This document shows, one piece after another, positions 35,396 to 45,800 of a DNA stretch of 64,000 nt. This stretch comes from Paludisphaera mucosa. Its GTDB lineage: Bacteria; Planctomycetota; Planctomycetia; Isosphaerales; Isosphaeraceae. The position numbers and the translations under genes were made by a program. The DNA lies in NCBI RefSeq assembly GCF_029589435.1, contig NZ_JARRAG010000001.1:172808-236807 (forward strand). The letters are read 5' to 3'. Position 1 is the first letter of the stretch; every line of letters begins with the position of its first letter. The notes below the pieces were generated by a model. It saw nothing but the letters and a program-made list of their open reading frames with translations, did not search any database and was not told the DNA's origin.

Positions 35396-36541
35396 TCAGC
35401 CCGGCTCGCCGACGCGGAACTCGGTCGCGGGCGACTTCAGGCCGGGGAAGGCCGACCGCAAGACCCGGCCCCCTTCGCGGCGTTCGAGGCCGAACGGCCC
35501 GTCGCCGAAGGGGTCGCGGAGGGCCCGGAATGCGTCCTCGCCGTCGCGGACGAGGGCGAAGCCGGCCCGGAGCATCACGCGCAGGAGGGCCTGCCGCTCG
35601 ACGGCCGCGGCGATCCCTCGGGCGGCCTCGACGAGCCCCGCGGCGAGCGGGGCGTCGTCCCGGCGGGCTCGCGCGAAGGCGTCGAGGGCCTCGTCCCGCC
35701 CGCCGCGGGGCAGGTCGAGCCGCCGGCCCAGCTCGGCGAAGTCCGGGACCGTCGCGTCCAGGTGGGCGAGCAGCTTCGCGCGATCCCCGCCGGTCAGGCG
35801 CCTCAGCGCGGCGATCTCGGCGTCGTCGCAATCGAGCCGCTTCCAGCCCTCGTCGTCCACCACGGCCCCCATCGCCGCGAGGCGGCCCCGAAGCGTCCCG
35901 AGGATGAACCGCGACTCGGGACCGATCGTTCCCGAGGGAGGAGCGACCGGCGGTAGGCCGTCCAGGCGATGGGCGAGCCGGTCGAGCGCGGGCCGGTCCA
36001 GGCGCGTGAGGACCCGTCCCAACGTCTGGAGCGTGACGGCCTCGTCGGCGCATTCGAAGAGGCGGGCGATGAACGGCCCGTCCGCCCCGACCCGCCGCGC
36101 GTAGGCCAGCGCGGAGAAGGCGTCGTCCAGCGCCTCGTCGAACCGCCTCGCCTCGACGAGCCGCCGGACCGACAGGCAGGTCATGCGGACGATGTGCCGG
36201 TTGGCGATGCCGAGGCGGTCGCGATCGATGTCCGCGGCGGTCATCTCGTCGTCACCCCACCGGCAGGCGTCGATCTTCGCCGCCTCGCGGATCGCCTCCA
36301 GCGCGGGGCGAGACTCCTCGATCCAGCGGTCGACCTCCGGCCCGAGCCTCGCCGTCTCCAGGGCCTCGCGGGCCTCCCCCCACCGCTCCGAAGGGACCTT
36401 CCTGACCCAGGCAAACGCCCGTCGGTAGGCGTCCGCCGCATTCGGCGCTTCGTCGCCTGCCCCGGCCCACGCGTCTATCCCCCGAAGCCGGCCGAGCCAG
36501 GTCGTCAGCGAGAGGGAGCGAAGCAGTTCGCGGCGGAGCAT
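35396..36541 (-). CDS. Helical protein of unknown function
   Basis: 381 residues from ATG 36541, with AGAGGA six bases upstream. It is strongly helical and rich in Arg, Ala and Leu throughout (RRLVEARRFDEALDDAFSALAYARRVGADG resembles a helical repeat pair). The N-terminus could be a poor signal peptide. I recognise no domain. It is divergent from the methyltransferase gene, with a 149-base gap. Confidence 0.65.
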   Translation of the reverse strand: MLRRELLRSLSLTTWLGRLRGIDAWAGAGDEAPNAADAYRRAFAWVRKVPSERWGEAREALETARLGPEVDRWIEESRPALEAIREAAKIDACRWGDDEMTAADIDRDRLGIANRHIVRMTCLSVRRLVEARRFDEALDDAFSALAYARRVGADGPFIARLFECADEAVTLQTLGRVLTRLDRPALDRLAHRLDGLPPVAPPSGTIGPESRFILGTLRGRLAAMGAVVDDEGWKRLDCDDAEIAALRRLTGGDRAKLLAHLDATVPDFAELGRRLDLPRGGRDEALDAFARARRDDAPLAAGLVEAARGIAAAVERQALLRVMLRAGFALVRDGEDAFRALRDPFGDGPFGLERREGGRVLRSAFPGLKSPATEFRVGEPG

Positions 36542-36690
36542 GAGGGTTCCTCTTCGTCGGGGCTTCCGGCCTGCGCCGGCGGATTTCGCCTCCGGATCCT
36601 ATGGCGAGTCATCCTCGGATCCTATGGTGGATCGCGGGGTTCGCGCCCGGCGCGCCGCAGCATCTCGTCGCAAGAGAGAGGGGGCAGGCC

Positions 36691-37428
36691 TTGTCGACCG
36701 ACTACGACGCGATCGCCGGGGATTACAAGCGGGCCAAGCAGCAGCCCTGGCGGTCGTTCATCGAGGCGTTCACGCTGATGGAGCTGGTCGGCGACCCGAC
36801 CGGGGCCGCCGTGGTGGACCTGGCCTGCGGGGAGGGCCATTACACCCGCCGGCTGCGGCTGCTCGGGGCGTCGAAGGTCCTGGGCGTCGACCTCTCCGAG
36901 GGGATGATCGCCCTGGCCCGCGCCGAGGAGGCGGCGCGGCCCGTCGGGGTCGACTACCTCGTGGGGGATTGTCGAGAGCTGGGCCTGCCCGGCGAGTTCG
37001 ACCTGGCCGTCGCCGCCTACCTGCTCAACTACGCCCGGGACCGCTGCGAGCTGGCTGCGATGTGCCGGGGCGTCGCCCACTGCCTGAAGCCGGGCGGCCG
37101 GTTCGTCACGGCCAACACGAACCCCGGGCTCGATTTCGACCGCCTGCCGTCGTTCGCCGCCTATGGGTTCGACGTGGAGGCGGCCGGAGCGCTGCGGGAG
37201 GGGACGCCGATCACCTGGACGTTCGACCTGGAGGACGGTACTCTGCGGGTCGAGAATTATCACCTCGACGCATCGGCCCACGAAGAGGCGCTCCACGACG
37301 CCGGGTTCCGGGACGTGCGGTGGCGTCTCCCCCGGCTCTCTCCGCTGGGCGAGGCGGCGAAAGGGCGGGCCTACTGGGAACCCTTCCTGTCCCATCCTCC
37401 GGTCATCTTCATCGAGTGCCGGAAGTAG
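36691..37428 (+). CDS. Class I SAM-dependent methyltransferase
   Basis: 245 residues from TTG 36691, preferred because GAGGGGG lies six bases upstream and the conserved fold begins at once (STDYDAIAGDYKRAKQQPW). ATG 36601 would add 30 residues of no family character. SAM motif I is VVDLACGEGHYTRRL (about 47-61), followed by VLGVDLSEGMIALAR and CLKPGGRFV. The substrate is unknown; the layout resembles UbiE/toxoflavin-type small-molecule methyltransferases. Confidence 0.83.
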   Translation: MSTDYDAIAGDYKRAKQQPWRSFIEAFTLMELVGDPTGAAVVDLACGEGHYTRRLRLLGASKVLGVDLSEGMIALARAEEAARPVGVDYLVGDCRELGLPGEFDLAVAAYLLNYARDRCELAAMCRGVAHCLKPGGRFVTANTNPGLDFDRLPSFAAYGFDVEAAGALREGTPITWTFDLEDGTLRVENYHLDASAHEEALHDAGFRDVRWRLPRLSPLGEAAKGRAYWEPFLSHPPVIFIECRK

Positions 37429-37526
37429 CGCGGCAGTTGCGACGGGCCCGGATCGGGCGCATACTCGGCGAGCCCGCGCGGCCCTTCAGCCGGAGGCCCG
37501 CCCACACCCCGGGAGATCGTGGAACG

Positions 37527-39290
37527 ATGCGGATGCGTGGATTCGTCGCGGCCTTCTGCTTGCTCGCGGCGTCGGCCGACGGGATCTCTCGGGCGGGCGA
37601 CGTGGAGGTGGGCCCGATCGGCTCATTGGTGGCCGAGTCGACGAGCGAGATGGCCCCCGCGGTCGTCCGCTGGGCGGTCGACGGCTCCGACGCGAAGGGC
37701 CCGCGCGAGGTCGACTCGTGGGAGGGCTCGCGCCGGCGCAGCCGGGAGTTCGCCGCGGCCTGGGCGGCGCGGCTGCGGGAGATGGACTTCGACGCCCTGG
37801 GCCTCGAAGGCAAGATCGACTACCTGCTGCTGGCCAACGAGCTGAGGGCGACGGCCGAATCGGCGAAGTTCGTCGCCGGGCGCGACGCCGAGGTCGCGCC
37901 GTTCGTCCCGTTCGCGGCGGCCGTCGAGGCGCTCGTCGCGGCCCGATATCGGCTCGTTCCCGTCGATCCGGAGAAGGCCGCGGGCACGCTCGTGGCGATC
38001 CGCAAGCAGGTCGACGAGGTGCGCAAGCAGGCCGAGGCCCGCAAGCCCGACGACAAGATCCCGGCCCACCTGGCGGACCGCGCGGCGGGCGTGATCGAGG
38101 CCAACCGGCGGGCGCTGGCGGGGTGGTTCGAGGGCTATGACGGATTCGATCCGCTCTTCTCTTGGTGGACCCGCGACCCCCATCGCAAGGCCGACGAGGG
38201 CCTGCGCGAGCTGGTCAAGTACCTCCGCGAGACCGTGGCGGGCGTCAAGGACGGCGACCGCTCCGCACTGGTCGCGCCGCCGATCGGCCGCGAGGAGATC
38301 GAGGCCGCGCTCCGGGCCGAGATGATCGCCTACTCACCCGAAGAGCTGCTGGCCGTCGGCGAGCGGGAGTTCGCCTGGTGCGACGCCGAGCGCAGGAAGG
38401 CCGCCGCCGAGCTGGGCTTCGGCGACGACTGGAAGGCCGCGGCCGACAAGGTCAAGAAGGATCACGTCGAGCCCGGCGGCCAGTATCGGATGATCCGCGG
38501 GCTCGTCGAGGAGACCCTGGCGTTCGTCGACGCCCGCGACCTGGTCACCATCCCGCCCCTCGCCCGCGAGAGCTGGACCGTGCACACCACGCCGGCCGAC
38601 GACCAGAAGCATCAGCCCTACTACTTCTACTCCGGGGGCGCCATCAGCATGGCCTACCCCGCCGACCGCATGGACCACGAGGGCAAGCTCATGGCCATGC
38701 GGTCCAACAACGTGCACTTCACCAAGAACCTGGCGATGCACGAGCTGATCCCGGGCCATCACCTCCAGATGTTCATGAACGCACGGCACCAGCCGCACCG
38801 AAGGTCGTTCGGCACCCCGTTCTGGACCGAAGGCTGGGCCCTGTACTGGGAGATCCTGCTCTGGGACCTGGGCTTCCCGAAGACCCCGGAAGACCGTTTG
38901 GGCCTGCTCTTCTGGCGCACCCACCGCTGCGCCCGGATCGTCTTCTCCCTGAAGTACCACCTGGGCAAGATGACCTCGCAGGAGGCGATCGACTACCTCG
39001 TCGACCAGGTCGGCCACGAACGCTCGAGCGCCGAGGGCGAGGTGCGTCGGTCGCTGGCCGGCGGCTACGGCCCCCTGTACCAGGCGTCGTACATGCTGGG
39101 CGGGCTCCAGTTCCGGGCGCTCAGCAAGGAACTCGTCGATTCCGGCAAGATGACCCACAAGGCGTTCCACGACCGCATCCTGACCGGCGGGCCGATGCCC
39201 GTCGAGCTGGTGCGGGCCCGCCTCACCGACGCGAAGCTCACGCGCGACTTCACGCCGTCCTGGAAGTTCGCCGGCGAGGCCCCGAAGTGA
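37527..39290 (+). CDS. DUF885 family secreted metallopeptidase-like protein
   Basis: 587 residues from ATG 37527. Signal peptide to about residue 24 (ISRAGDVE). The protein is long and helical. The zinc-binding motif of DUF885, HELIPGHH, is near residue 405, with a downstream Glu in WTEGWALYWE as the third ligand. DUF885 proteins resemble M3/M32-type carboxypeptidases, acting here outside the cytoplasm on unknown peptides. The gene follows the methyltransferase by about 100 bases and precedes the FAD oxidoreductase by 42, so it may be part of one unit. Confidence 0.88.
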   Translation: MRMRGFVAAFCLLAASADGISRAGDVEVGPIGSLVAESTSEMAPAVVRWAVDGSDAKGPREVDSWEGSRRRSREFAAAWAARLREMDFDALGLEGKIDYLLLANELRATAESAKFVAGRDAEVAPFVPFAAAVEALVAARYRLVPVDPEKAAGTLVAIRKQVDEVRKQAEARKPDDKIPAHLADRAAGVIEANRRALAGWFEGYDGFDPLFSWWTRDPHRKADEGLRELVKYLRETVAGVKDGDRSALVAPPIGREEIEAALRAEMIAYSPEELLAVGEREFAWCDAERRKAAAELGFGDDWKAAADKVKKDHVEPGGQYRMIRGLVEETLAFVDARDLVTIPPLARESWTVHTTPADDQKHQPYYFYSGGAISMAYPADRMDHEGKLMAMRSNNVHFTKNLAMHELIPGHHLQMFMNARHQPHRRSFGTPFWTEGWALYWEILLWDLGFPKTPEDRLGLLFWRTHRCARIVFSLKYHLGKMTSQEAIDYLVDQVGHERSSAEGEVRRSLAGGYGPLYQASYMLGGLQFRALSKELVDSGKMTHKAFHDRILTGGPMPVELVRARLTDAKLTRDFTPSWKFAGEAPK

Positions 39291-39332
39291 GCACGCCAAC
39301 CCTTTCGATCACCCCTCACGACGGCCCGAACG

Positions 39333-41174
39333 ATGAATGACCACTTCGGACTTCGCATCTGGGCTCTCGTCGGGATCCTGGCCTTCTCGCCGGGGCGGGC
39401 GCGTGCGGCCGACGCGACCTTCGACGTGGTCGTCGTCGGGTCGACGCCCGGCGGGATCATGGCGGGGGTCGCGGCGGCGAGGGCCGGGCGGACGGCGGCG
39501 ATTTTGGAGCGCGGGACGCACGTCGGCGGGCTGCCGGCGAACGGCCTGGGGGCGACCGACATCGGCACCCGGGGGGCGACGGGCGGGCTCTTCCTGGAGT
39601 TCGTCGGCCGCGTCAAGCGGCATTACGTCGCGACCTACGGGGCCGACTCGCCGCAGGCCCGCGACTGCTCCGACGGCTATCACTTCGAGCCCCGCGTCGC
39701 CGAGCAGGTCTTCGAGGGCCTGATCGCCGAGCACAAGGGCCGGCTGGCCGTCTTCCGTCGCCGCCAGTTCGACGCCGAGCCGGCGAACGTCGACCGGGAG
39801 GCCGGCCGGCTCGTCGCGATCCGGGTCCGCGATCGCGATTCCGGCGCGGTCGAGACCTACCGGGCGAAGGTGTTCATCGACGCGACCTACGAGGGGGACC
39901 TCGCCGCGGCCGCCGGCTGCGCGTACCGCGTCGGCCGCGAGGGCCGCGACGAGAACGACGAGCCGATGGCCGGCCGACTCTACAAGGCCTGGGGCGGCGT
40001 CCCGGGCCCCGGCTCGACGGGCCAGGCCGACAACGCCATCCAGGCGTTCAACTACCGCCTCTGCCTGACGAGGAATCCCGAGGACCGCGTCGAGGTCGCC
40101 AGGCCCGCTCGATACGACCGCGACGAGTACCTTTCGCTGGCCGACGACGTCCGGGAGGGTCGCACGACGGCGCCCGGCGGCAAGGCCGGCAAGTCCATGG
40201 CCCTGGCGTGGGATTCCATCGGCCGGATCGTGAACCCCGTGGCGATCCCCAACGGCAAGGTCGACGCCAACAACCAGCACTGGAACTTCCTCTCGTCCGA
40301 CCTCCCGGAGGAGAACTGGCCCTGGCCGACCTCGGGATGGGACTGGCGAGACCACTTCGCCGGGCGCCTCCGCGACTACACGCTGGGCCTCCTGTATTTC
40401 GCCCAGAACGACCCCGCGCTGCCTGAGGACTTCCGCGCCCGGTGCCGCGAATGGGGCCTGGCGAGGTCCGAGTTCGCCGACGACGGCCACTTCCCGCGCC
40501 AGGTCTACGTCCGCGAGGGTCGTCGCGTCGTCGGCGAGTATTCCTTCGCGGCGAAGGACGCCGTCCCGACCAGGCCCGACGGCCGCCCGCCGATCCATGC
40601 CGACAGCGTCACCGCCAGCCACTACGCGCTCGACTCGCACGCCGTCCGCAAGCGCGAGCCGGGACGGGCGCACCTCGACGGCTTCTTCAGCTCGCCGAGC
40701 CGGCCCTACACCGTCCCGTACGGGGTGATCGTCCCGAAGAAGGTCGACGGCCTGCTGACGCCCGTGCCGGTCTCGGGCACGCACGTCGGCTTCAGCACCC
40801 TGCGGATGGAGCCCTGCTGGATGGCCCTCGGCGAGGCCGCCGGCGAGGCCGCGGCGCTCGCGATCGAGGCCGACCTCGCGCCCCGCCGGGTCGCCGTCGC
40901 CGCCCTCCAGGAACGCCTCGTGAAGCATGGCGCCGTCTTGATGTACTTCCGCGACATGAAGCCCGGCGACGCCCACTTCGAGGCCGTCCAGCTCATGGCC
41001 CTGCGCGGCTGCCTGGAGCCCGACGCCTGGCTCGCCCGCCCCGACGATCCGGTCACCGAGGCGGAGGCCCGCCGCTGGATCGAGAAGTCCGGGGCCGCGG
41101 GCGTGAGCCCGGACGAGGCCCGGAGCCTGAAGCGAGGGGAGCTGCTCGACCGGCTCCGGCGAGCCTCGAAGTGA
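39333..41174 (+). CDS. Secreted FAD-dependent oxidoreductase
   Basis: 613 residues. A signal peptide (about 1-25, SPGRARAAD) is followed at once by the FAD-binding motif VVVVGSTPGGIMAGVAAARAG and GTHVGGLPANGLGATDIG. The FAD-dependent oxidoreductase family typical of planctomycetes and Bacteroidetes continues with VFIDATYEGDLAAAAGCAYRVGRE and a VSGTHVGFSTLRMEPCWMALGEAAG segment near the C-terminus. Substrate unknown, probably a carbohydrate or organic acid. Its stop is only seven bases from that of the converging DUF5076 gene. Confidence 0.87.
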   Translation: MNDHFGLRIWALVGILAFSPGRARAADATFDVVVVGSTPGGIMAGVAAARAGRTAAILERGTHVGGLPANGLGATDIGTRGATGGLFLEFVGRVKRHYVATYGADSPQARDCSDGYHFEPRVAEQVFEGLIAEHKGRLAVFRRRQFDAEPANVDREAGRLVAIRVRDRDSGAVETYRAKVFIDATYEGDLAAAAGCAYRVGREGRDENDEPMAGRLYKAWGGVPGPGSTGQADNAIQAFNYRLCLTRNPEDRVEVARPARYDRDEYLSLADDVREGRTTAPGGKAGKSMALAWDSIGRIVNPVAIPNGKVDANNQHWNFLSSDLPEENWPWPTSGWDWRDHFAGRLRDYTLGLLYFAQNDPALPEDFRARCREWGLARSEFADDGHFPRQVYVREGRRVVGEYSFAAKDAVPTRPDGRPPIHADSVTASHYALDSHAVRKREPGRAHLDGFFSSPSRPYTVPYGVIVPKKVDGLLTPVPVSGTHVGFSTLRMEPCWMALGEAAGEAAALAIEADLAPRRVAVAALQERLVKHGAVLMYFRDMKPGDAHFEAVQLMALRGCLEPDAWLARPDDPVTEAEARRWIEKSGAAGVSPDEARSLKRGELLDRLRRASK

Positions 41175-41181
41175 CGGACCG

Positions 41182-41469
41182 TCAGCCGTCCGTCGCGTGG
41201 GTCGGGTGGTCCCACTCGGCGTCGAAGCCCTCGCGGATCCGCGCCAGGACCTCGGCCGCCTCGCCGCCTTGCTCTGCGGCGAAAGCCTTCGCCACCTGCC
41301 GCGCCAGGTCGACGAGCATCAGCCCCCAGGCCGCCGGGTCGTCCCAGAGCGTCGCCGCGAGGCTGGCCCGTTGGCCCTCCGAGGTGATCCAGACGCGCGC
41401 GATCTCCACCGCCCGGGGGTCGAGGGCGACGTCGGCGGGAGGGGGCAGGGGGCCGGTCCTGGGATCCAT
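41182..41469 (-). CDS. DUF5076 domain protein
   Basis: 95 residues from ATG 41469, with GAGGA upstream. The sequence follows the DUF5076 pattern: RVWITSEGQRASLAATLWDDPAAWGLMLVDLARQVAKAF and a terminal RIREGFDAEWDHPT. This small soluble family has no known function. It is divergent from the NtrC-type regulator gene, across 276 bases. Confidence 0.82.
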   Translation of the reverse strand: MDPRTGPLPPPADVALDPRAVEIARVWITSEGQRASLAATLWDDPAAWGLMLVDLARQVAKAFAAEQGGEAAEVLARIREGFDAEWDHPTHATDG

Positions 41470-41600
41470 GGGGCGGGTCCTCGTCGGGTTCGGGTCGGTC
41501 GATTGTACGTCCGTCGCCGCCCGCGACGCGACGGGGCAGGCGCGGAGGGATCGCAGGCGGCGGAGGGCCTGAGAATCTGGGGGTCGCCGGGATTTTCGGC

Positions 41601-41631
41601 TTGAACGCGGGGAGTGACCTGGTATAGTCAC
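41601..41631 (+). promoter_or_regulatory. Promoter with an inverted repeat, upstream of the NtrC-type regulator
   Basis: TTGAAC (41601-41606), a 16-base spacer, and TATAGT (41623-41628) give a sigma-70-type promoter. GTGAC (41614-41618) and GTCAC (41627-41631) form an inverted repeat over the -10. The translated gene starts 115 bases later, leaving a long untranslated leader. Confidence 0.55.
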
Positions 41632-41745
41632 GGATGAGACGATAGAGCCGGATAAATGCGCGTCGCGCTCTTTCGCATCATGGCGGCTCGGGCCTCGGCC
41701 CGGCAACAACAGGATTGGACATCGCCTCAACTGGATGAGGGCGCC

Positions 41746-43200
<1,455 letters not shown>

Positions 43201-43227
43201 GGCCGGCCGGGTCGACGCCCCGCGTCG

Positions 43228-43623
43228 TCAGTCCGGCGGCTCGACCCGCCAGTTGAATTCCTCCTGGAAGTCGTCGAAGCAGGTTCGGCAGACCCACCAC
43301 TCCTGGCCGTTCGCGTTCGCGACGTAACCGAATCGCTGGATGCTCGGGTGGTCCAGTTCCATGAACGTCTGCCGACACATGGCGCAGTGTTCATGGCTCC
43401 AGATGTAGGTGGGATCTTCCCGAGGGGCGACGTACTCCTCCCATCGGAAGCAAGCTCCGACGAGGAATCGGCGGCTCCAGTCCCACTTGAAGGATCGCCA
43501 GTCGAATTCGGAGCCGCAGTGGTGGCAGGTCGCCACGAAGAGAGGGGTCGCGATCTGGTCTTCGCCGGGGGTCGCGACCCACGCGTCACAGTCTGGGCAG
43601 TGGACCCAGCCCTTATTTCGCAT
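43228..43623 (-). CDS. Zinc-ribbon protein of unknown function
   Basis: 131 residues. Four CxxC pairs: CPDC (9-12), CHHC (about 33-36), CAMC (about 80-83) and CRTC (about 112-115), so two zinc ribbons or two split clusters are likely. It is Trp- and Phe-rich (FDWRSFKWDWSRRFLVGACFRWEE). No enzymatic motif. Codon use is less GC-rich than the flanks. It converges on the NtrC-type regulator with 27 bases between stops. Possibly accessory; role unknown. Confidence 0.7.
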   Translation of the reverse strand: MRNKGWVHCPDCDAWVATPGEDQIATPLFVATCHHCGSEFDWRSFKWDWSRRFLVGACFRWEEYVAPREDPTYIWSHEHCAMCRQTFMELDHPSIQRFGYVANANGQEWWVCRTCFDDFQEEFNWRVEPPD

Positions 43624-43732
43624 CGAGAGAGCGTCAATCGAGGACGCTGACGGGGATGCCTGGAAAACGTCGGAAAATCGACGGGTCGATCCTAACCGGG
43701 GGGATGAAGCCCCGCAACGTCGATCGGCGTCG

Positions 43733-44569
43733 TCAGGGGTGGACCTTGGTCTCGCCCGAAGCGTCGGTGACCTCGTCCGTCCAGACGACGAACTTCTTGA
43801 GGGTCGAGGGCCCGAAGCTGGTGGTGATGGCGACGTCGACGGCGTCGCGGCCCTTGGCCATCAGCAGGCGGCCGATCCGCCGCCGGTTGTGGCGGGCGTC
43901 GAACGTGTGCCACCGGCCGCCCAGGTAGACCTCGAACCAGGCGCTGAAGTCCATCGGGTCGGGCGAGATGGGCACGCCGATGTCGCCGAGATAGCCGGTG
44001 ACGTACCGCGCGGGGATGTTCATGCAGCGGCAGAAGGCCACGGCCAGGTGGGTGAAGTCGCGGCAGACCCCCTGCTGCTCGATGTAGGCGTCGTACGCCG
44101 TCTTGGTCCAGCGCGCGTACTGGTAGCCGAAGGTGATGTGGTTGTGGACCCAGTCGACGATCGCCTGGACGCGGCCCCAGCCTCGCGGGGTGTTGCCGAA
44201 GAGGTTCCAGGCGATGTCGCTGAGGCGGTCGACCTCGCAGTACCGGCTCGCCAGCAGGAACGGCATCACCTCGGTCGGCAGCTCCTGGATCGGGATCTCC
44301 TGCGCGTCGGGCGCCGCGGGGTCGGCCAGGCCGTCGACCTCGACGACCGCGTCGTTCGTCAGCCGGAGGACGCCGGCCGGGGCGAGGATCCGCCGCGAGC
44401 GGTTGCCGAAGCCGTCGGTGAAGTCCGTCACCGCGACGGCCGGCTCGACCGCCAGCGCCTCGGGACGCACCAGCGCCGGCTCGACCGACGGATGGACGCG
44501 CAAGAGCATCATCATCGGAATGGGCGCCGGGACGTCGAACTGGATGTCGTAGCCGATCCTGATGAACAT
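43733..44569 (-). CDS. Transglutaminase-like protein of the Anbu neighbourhood
   Basis: 278 residues from ATG 44569 (MFIRIGYDIQF). The N-terminal beta domain (1-110) precedes the transglutaminase core: QQGVCRDFTHLAVAFCR carries the nucleophile Cys169, and the Asp of the triad is D224 in WHTFDARH. The position where most transglutaminase-like proteins have His (HAW) reads Ser209 (FSAWFEVY), so the classical triad is incomplete. Proteins of this type commonly lie beside Anbu proteasome genes; here it is divergent from it over 242 bases. Confidence 0.87.
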   Translation of the reverse strand: MFIRIGYDIQFDVPAPIPMMMLLRVHPSVEPALVRPEALAVEPAVAVTDFTDGFGNRSRRILAPAGVLRLTNDAVVEVDGLADPAAPDAQEIPIQELPTEVMPFLLASRYCEVDRLSDIAWNLFGNTPRGWGRVQAIVDWVHNHITFGYQYARWTKTAYDAYIEQQGVCRDFTHLAVAFCRCMNIPARYVTGYLGDIGVPISPDPMDFSAWFEVYLGGRWHTFDARHNRRRIGRLLMAKGRDAVDVAITTSFGPSTLKKFVVWTDEVTDASGETKVHP

Positions 44570-44811
44570 GGGCCCGCCCGTGAGAAGGGGGATTGGCGAG
44601 TCGGTTTCGTGAACGGCGGCTCGCGCGAGAGGTGCGAAAATCATACCAACGCCCCAAACCCGCGTCCATCGACGACCGATTTTCGGATGTCTTCATGAGC
44701 AGGCGTGGCGTTGAAAGCCTTGCCAGGGCCCGCCGCCAGATGGTATTCAAGCTCTGGGGGATTTCGGGCGCGGGGGCTCGATCGGGCGATGCGGCGCGGA
44801 GGCTGGGCACG

Positions 44812-45552
44812 ATGACGTATTGCGTAGGCATCATCACGAAGGACGGCTTCGTGGCGGCCTCGGACTCGCGGACCAACGCCGGCTACGACCAGGTGAACGT
44901 CTGCCGGAAGATGCACCTTTTCGAGGGCGTCGGCGACCGCGTCTTCGTGGCCATGACCAGCGGCAGCCTGTCGTGCAGCCAGTCGATCGTCACCCTGCTC
45001 CGCAAGGATTTCGAGGCCGGCAAGGGGCTGGCCGCGGTCGAGACCATGTACGACGCCGCCCGCTGCGTCGGCGAGCAGGTCCGCCGCGTTTCCGAACAGG
45101 ACCGCAAGGCCCTGGAGCAGGACGGCTTCAAGGTGAACGTCCACGTCTTGCTGGCCGGCCAGATCCGGGGCCGGCCCCACGACCTGTATATGGTCTATCC
45201 CCAGGGGAACCCCCTGCGCGCCACCGAGGACTCGCCCTTCCTCCAGATCGGCGAGTGCAAATACGGGCGGCCGATCCTCGACAGGGGGGTCCGCTACGAG
45301 CGGACCTCGCTGGAGGACGCCGCGCGCTACGCCCTGATCTCGATCGACTCGACCCTGCGCTCGAACGTCACGGTCGGCCCGCCCATCGACCTCCTGGTCT
45401 ACGGCAAGGACGAATTCACCCTCGACCGCCGCCGCCGGTTCCCCGACCGCGACCCCGACCTCGCCACCATCCACGTCCAGTGGGAGCACGCGCTGCGGCA
45501 GGCCGTCCAGGCCCTCCCTCCGGTCGATTTCGCCCCCGACCCCGACCGCTGA
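44812..45552 (+). CDS. Anbu-type bacterial proteasome (HslV-like) peptidase subunit
   Basis: 246 residues from ATG 44812, with GGAGG nine bases upstream. After removal of Met1, Thr2 would be the N-terminal nucleophile of the Ntn-hydrolase fold; Asp18 and Lys33 fit the HslV/proteasome catalytic positions. The start MTYCVGIITKDGFVAASDSRTNAG is the Anbu signature. Anbu is an ancestral proteasome-like peptidase forming open spiral or ring assemblies. In other genomes it is found with a transglutaminase-like protein, an alpha-E protein and an ATP-grasp protein; only the first is here. Confidence 0.92.
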   Translation: MTYCVGIITKDGFVAASDSRTNAGYDQVNVCRKMHLFEGVGDRVFVAMTSGSLSCSQSIVTLLRKDFEAGKGLAAVETMYDAARCVGEQVRRVSEQDRKALEQDGFKVNVHVLLAGQIRGRPHDLYMVYPQGNPLRATEDSPFLQIGECKYGRPILDRGVRYERTSLEDAARYALISIDSTLRSNVTVGPPIDLLVYGKDEFTLDRRRRFPDRDPDLATIHVQWEHALRQAVQALPPVDFAPDPDR

Positions 45553-45595
45553 CGGTCGGCTCCCGCCTCGTCCCCCCTCGACGCCGCGCGGGTTG

Positions 45596-45609
45596 AACAT
45601 TAAAATGTT
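45596..45609. promoter_or_regulatory. AT-rich inverted repeat upstream of the RND pump
   Basis: AACATT (45596-45601), AA, AATGTT (45604-45609): a perfect 14-base palindromic unit in very GC-rich surroundings, with TTGAAC (45593-45598) overlapping it as a candidate -35. It lies 192 bases before the pump start and 44 after the Anbu stop. A regulatory site is plausible; I cannot name the factor. Confidence 0.4.
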
Positions 45610-45800
45610 TGAATGATCCCGCCAGGGCCGGGCCGCGCCGAGATCCCTCGATGGGGGCGGCGTCGCGCGCCGGCCCGGGGGGGATTTCGGGGAGGTCGGT
45701 CGCGGCGGCTCGCCGCCGGGCGGCGGGCCTGGAACGATGGAGGTCGGTCCGGGGGCGTCGCCGGGCCGACGCGGTGCGCAAGCGGACGGAAGGCGATTCG

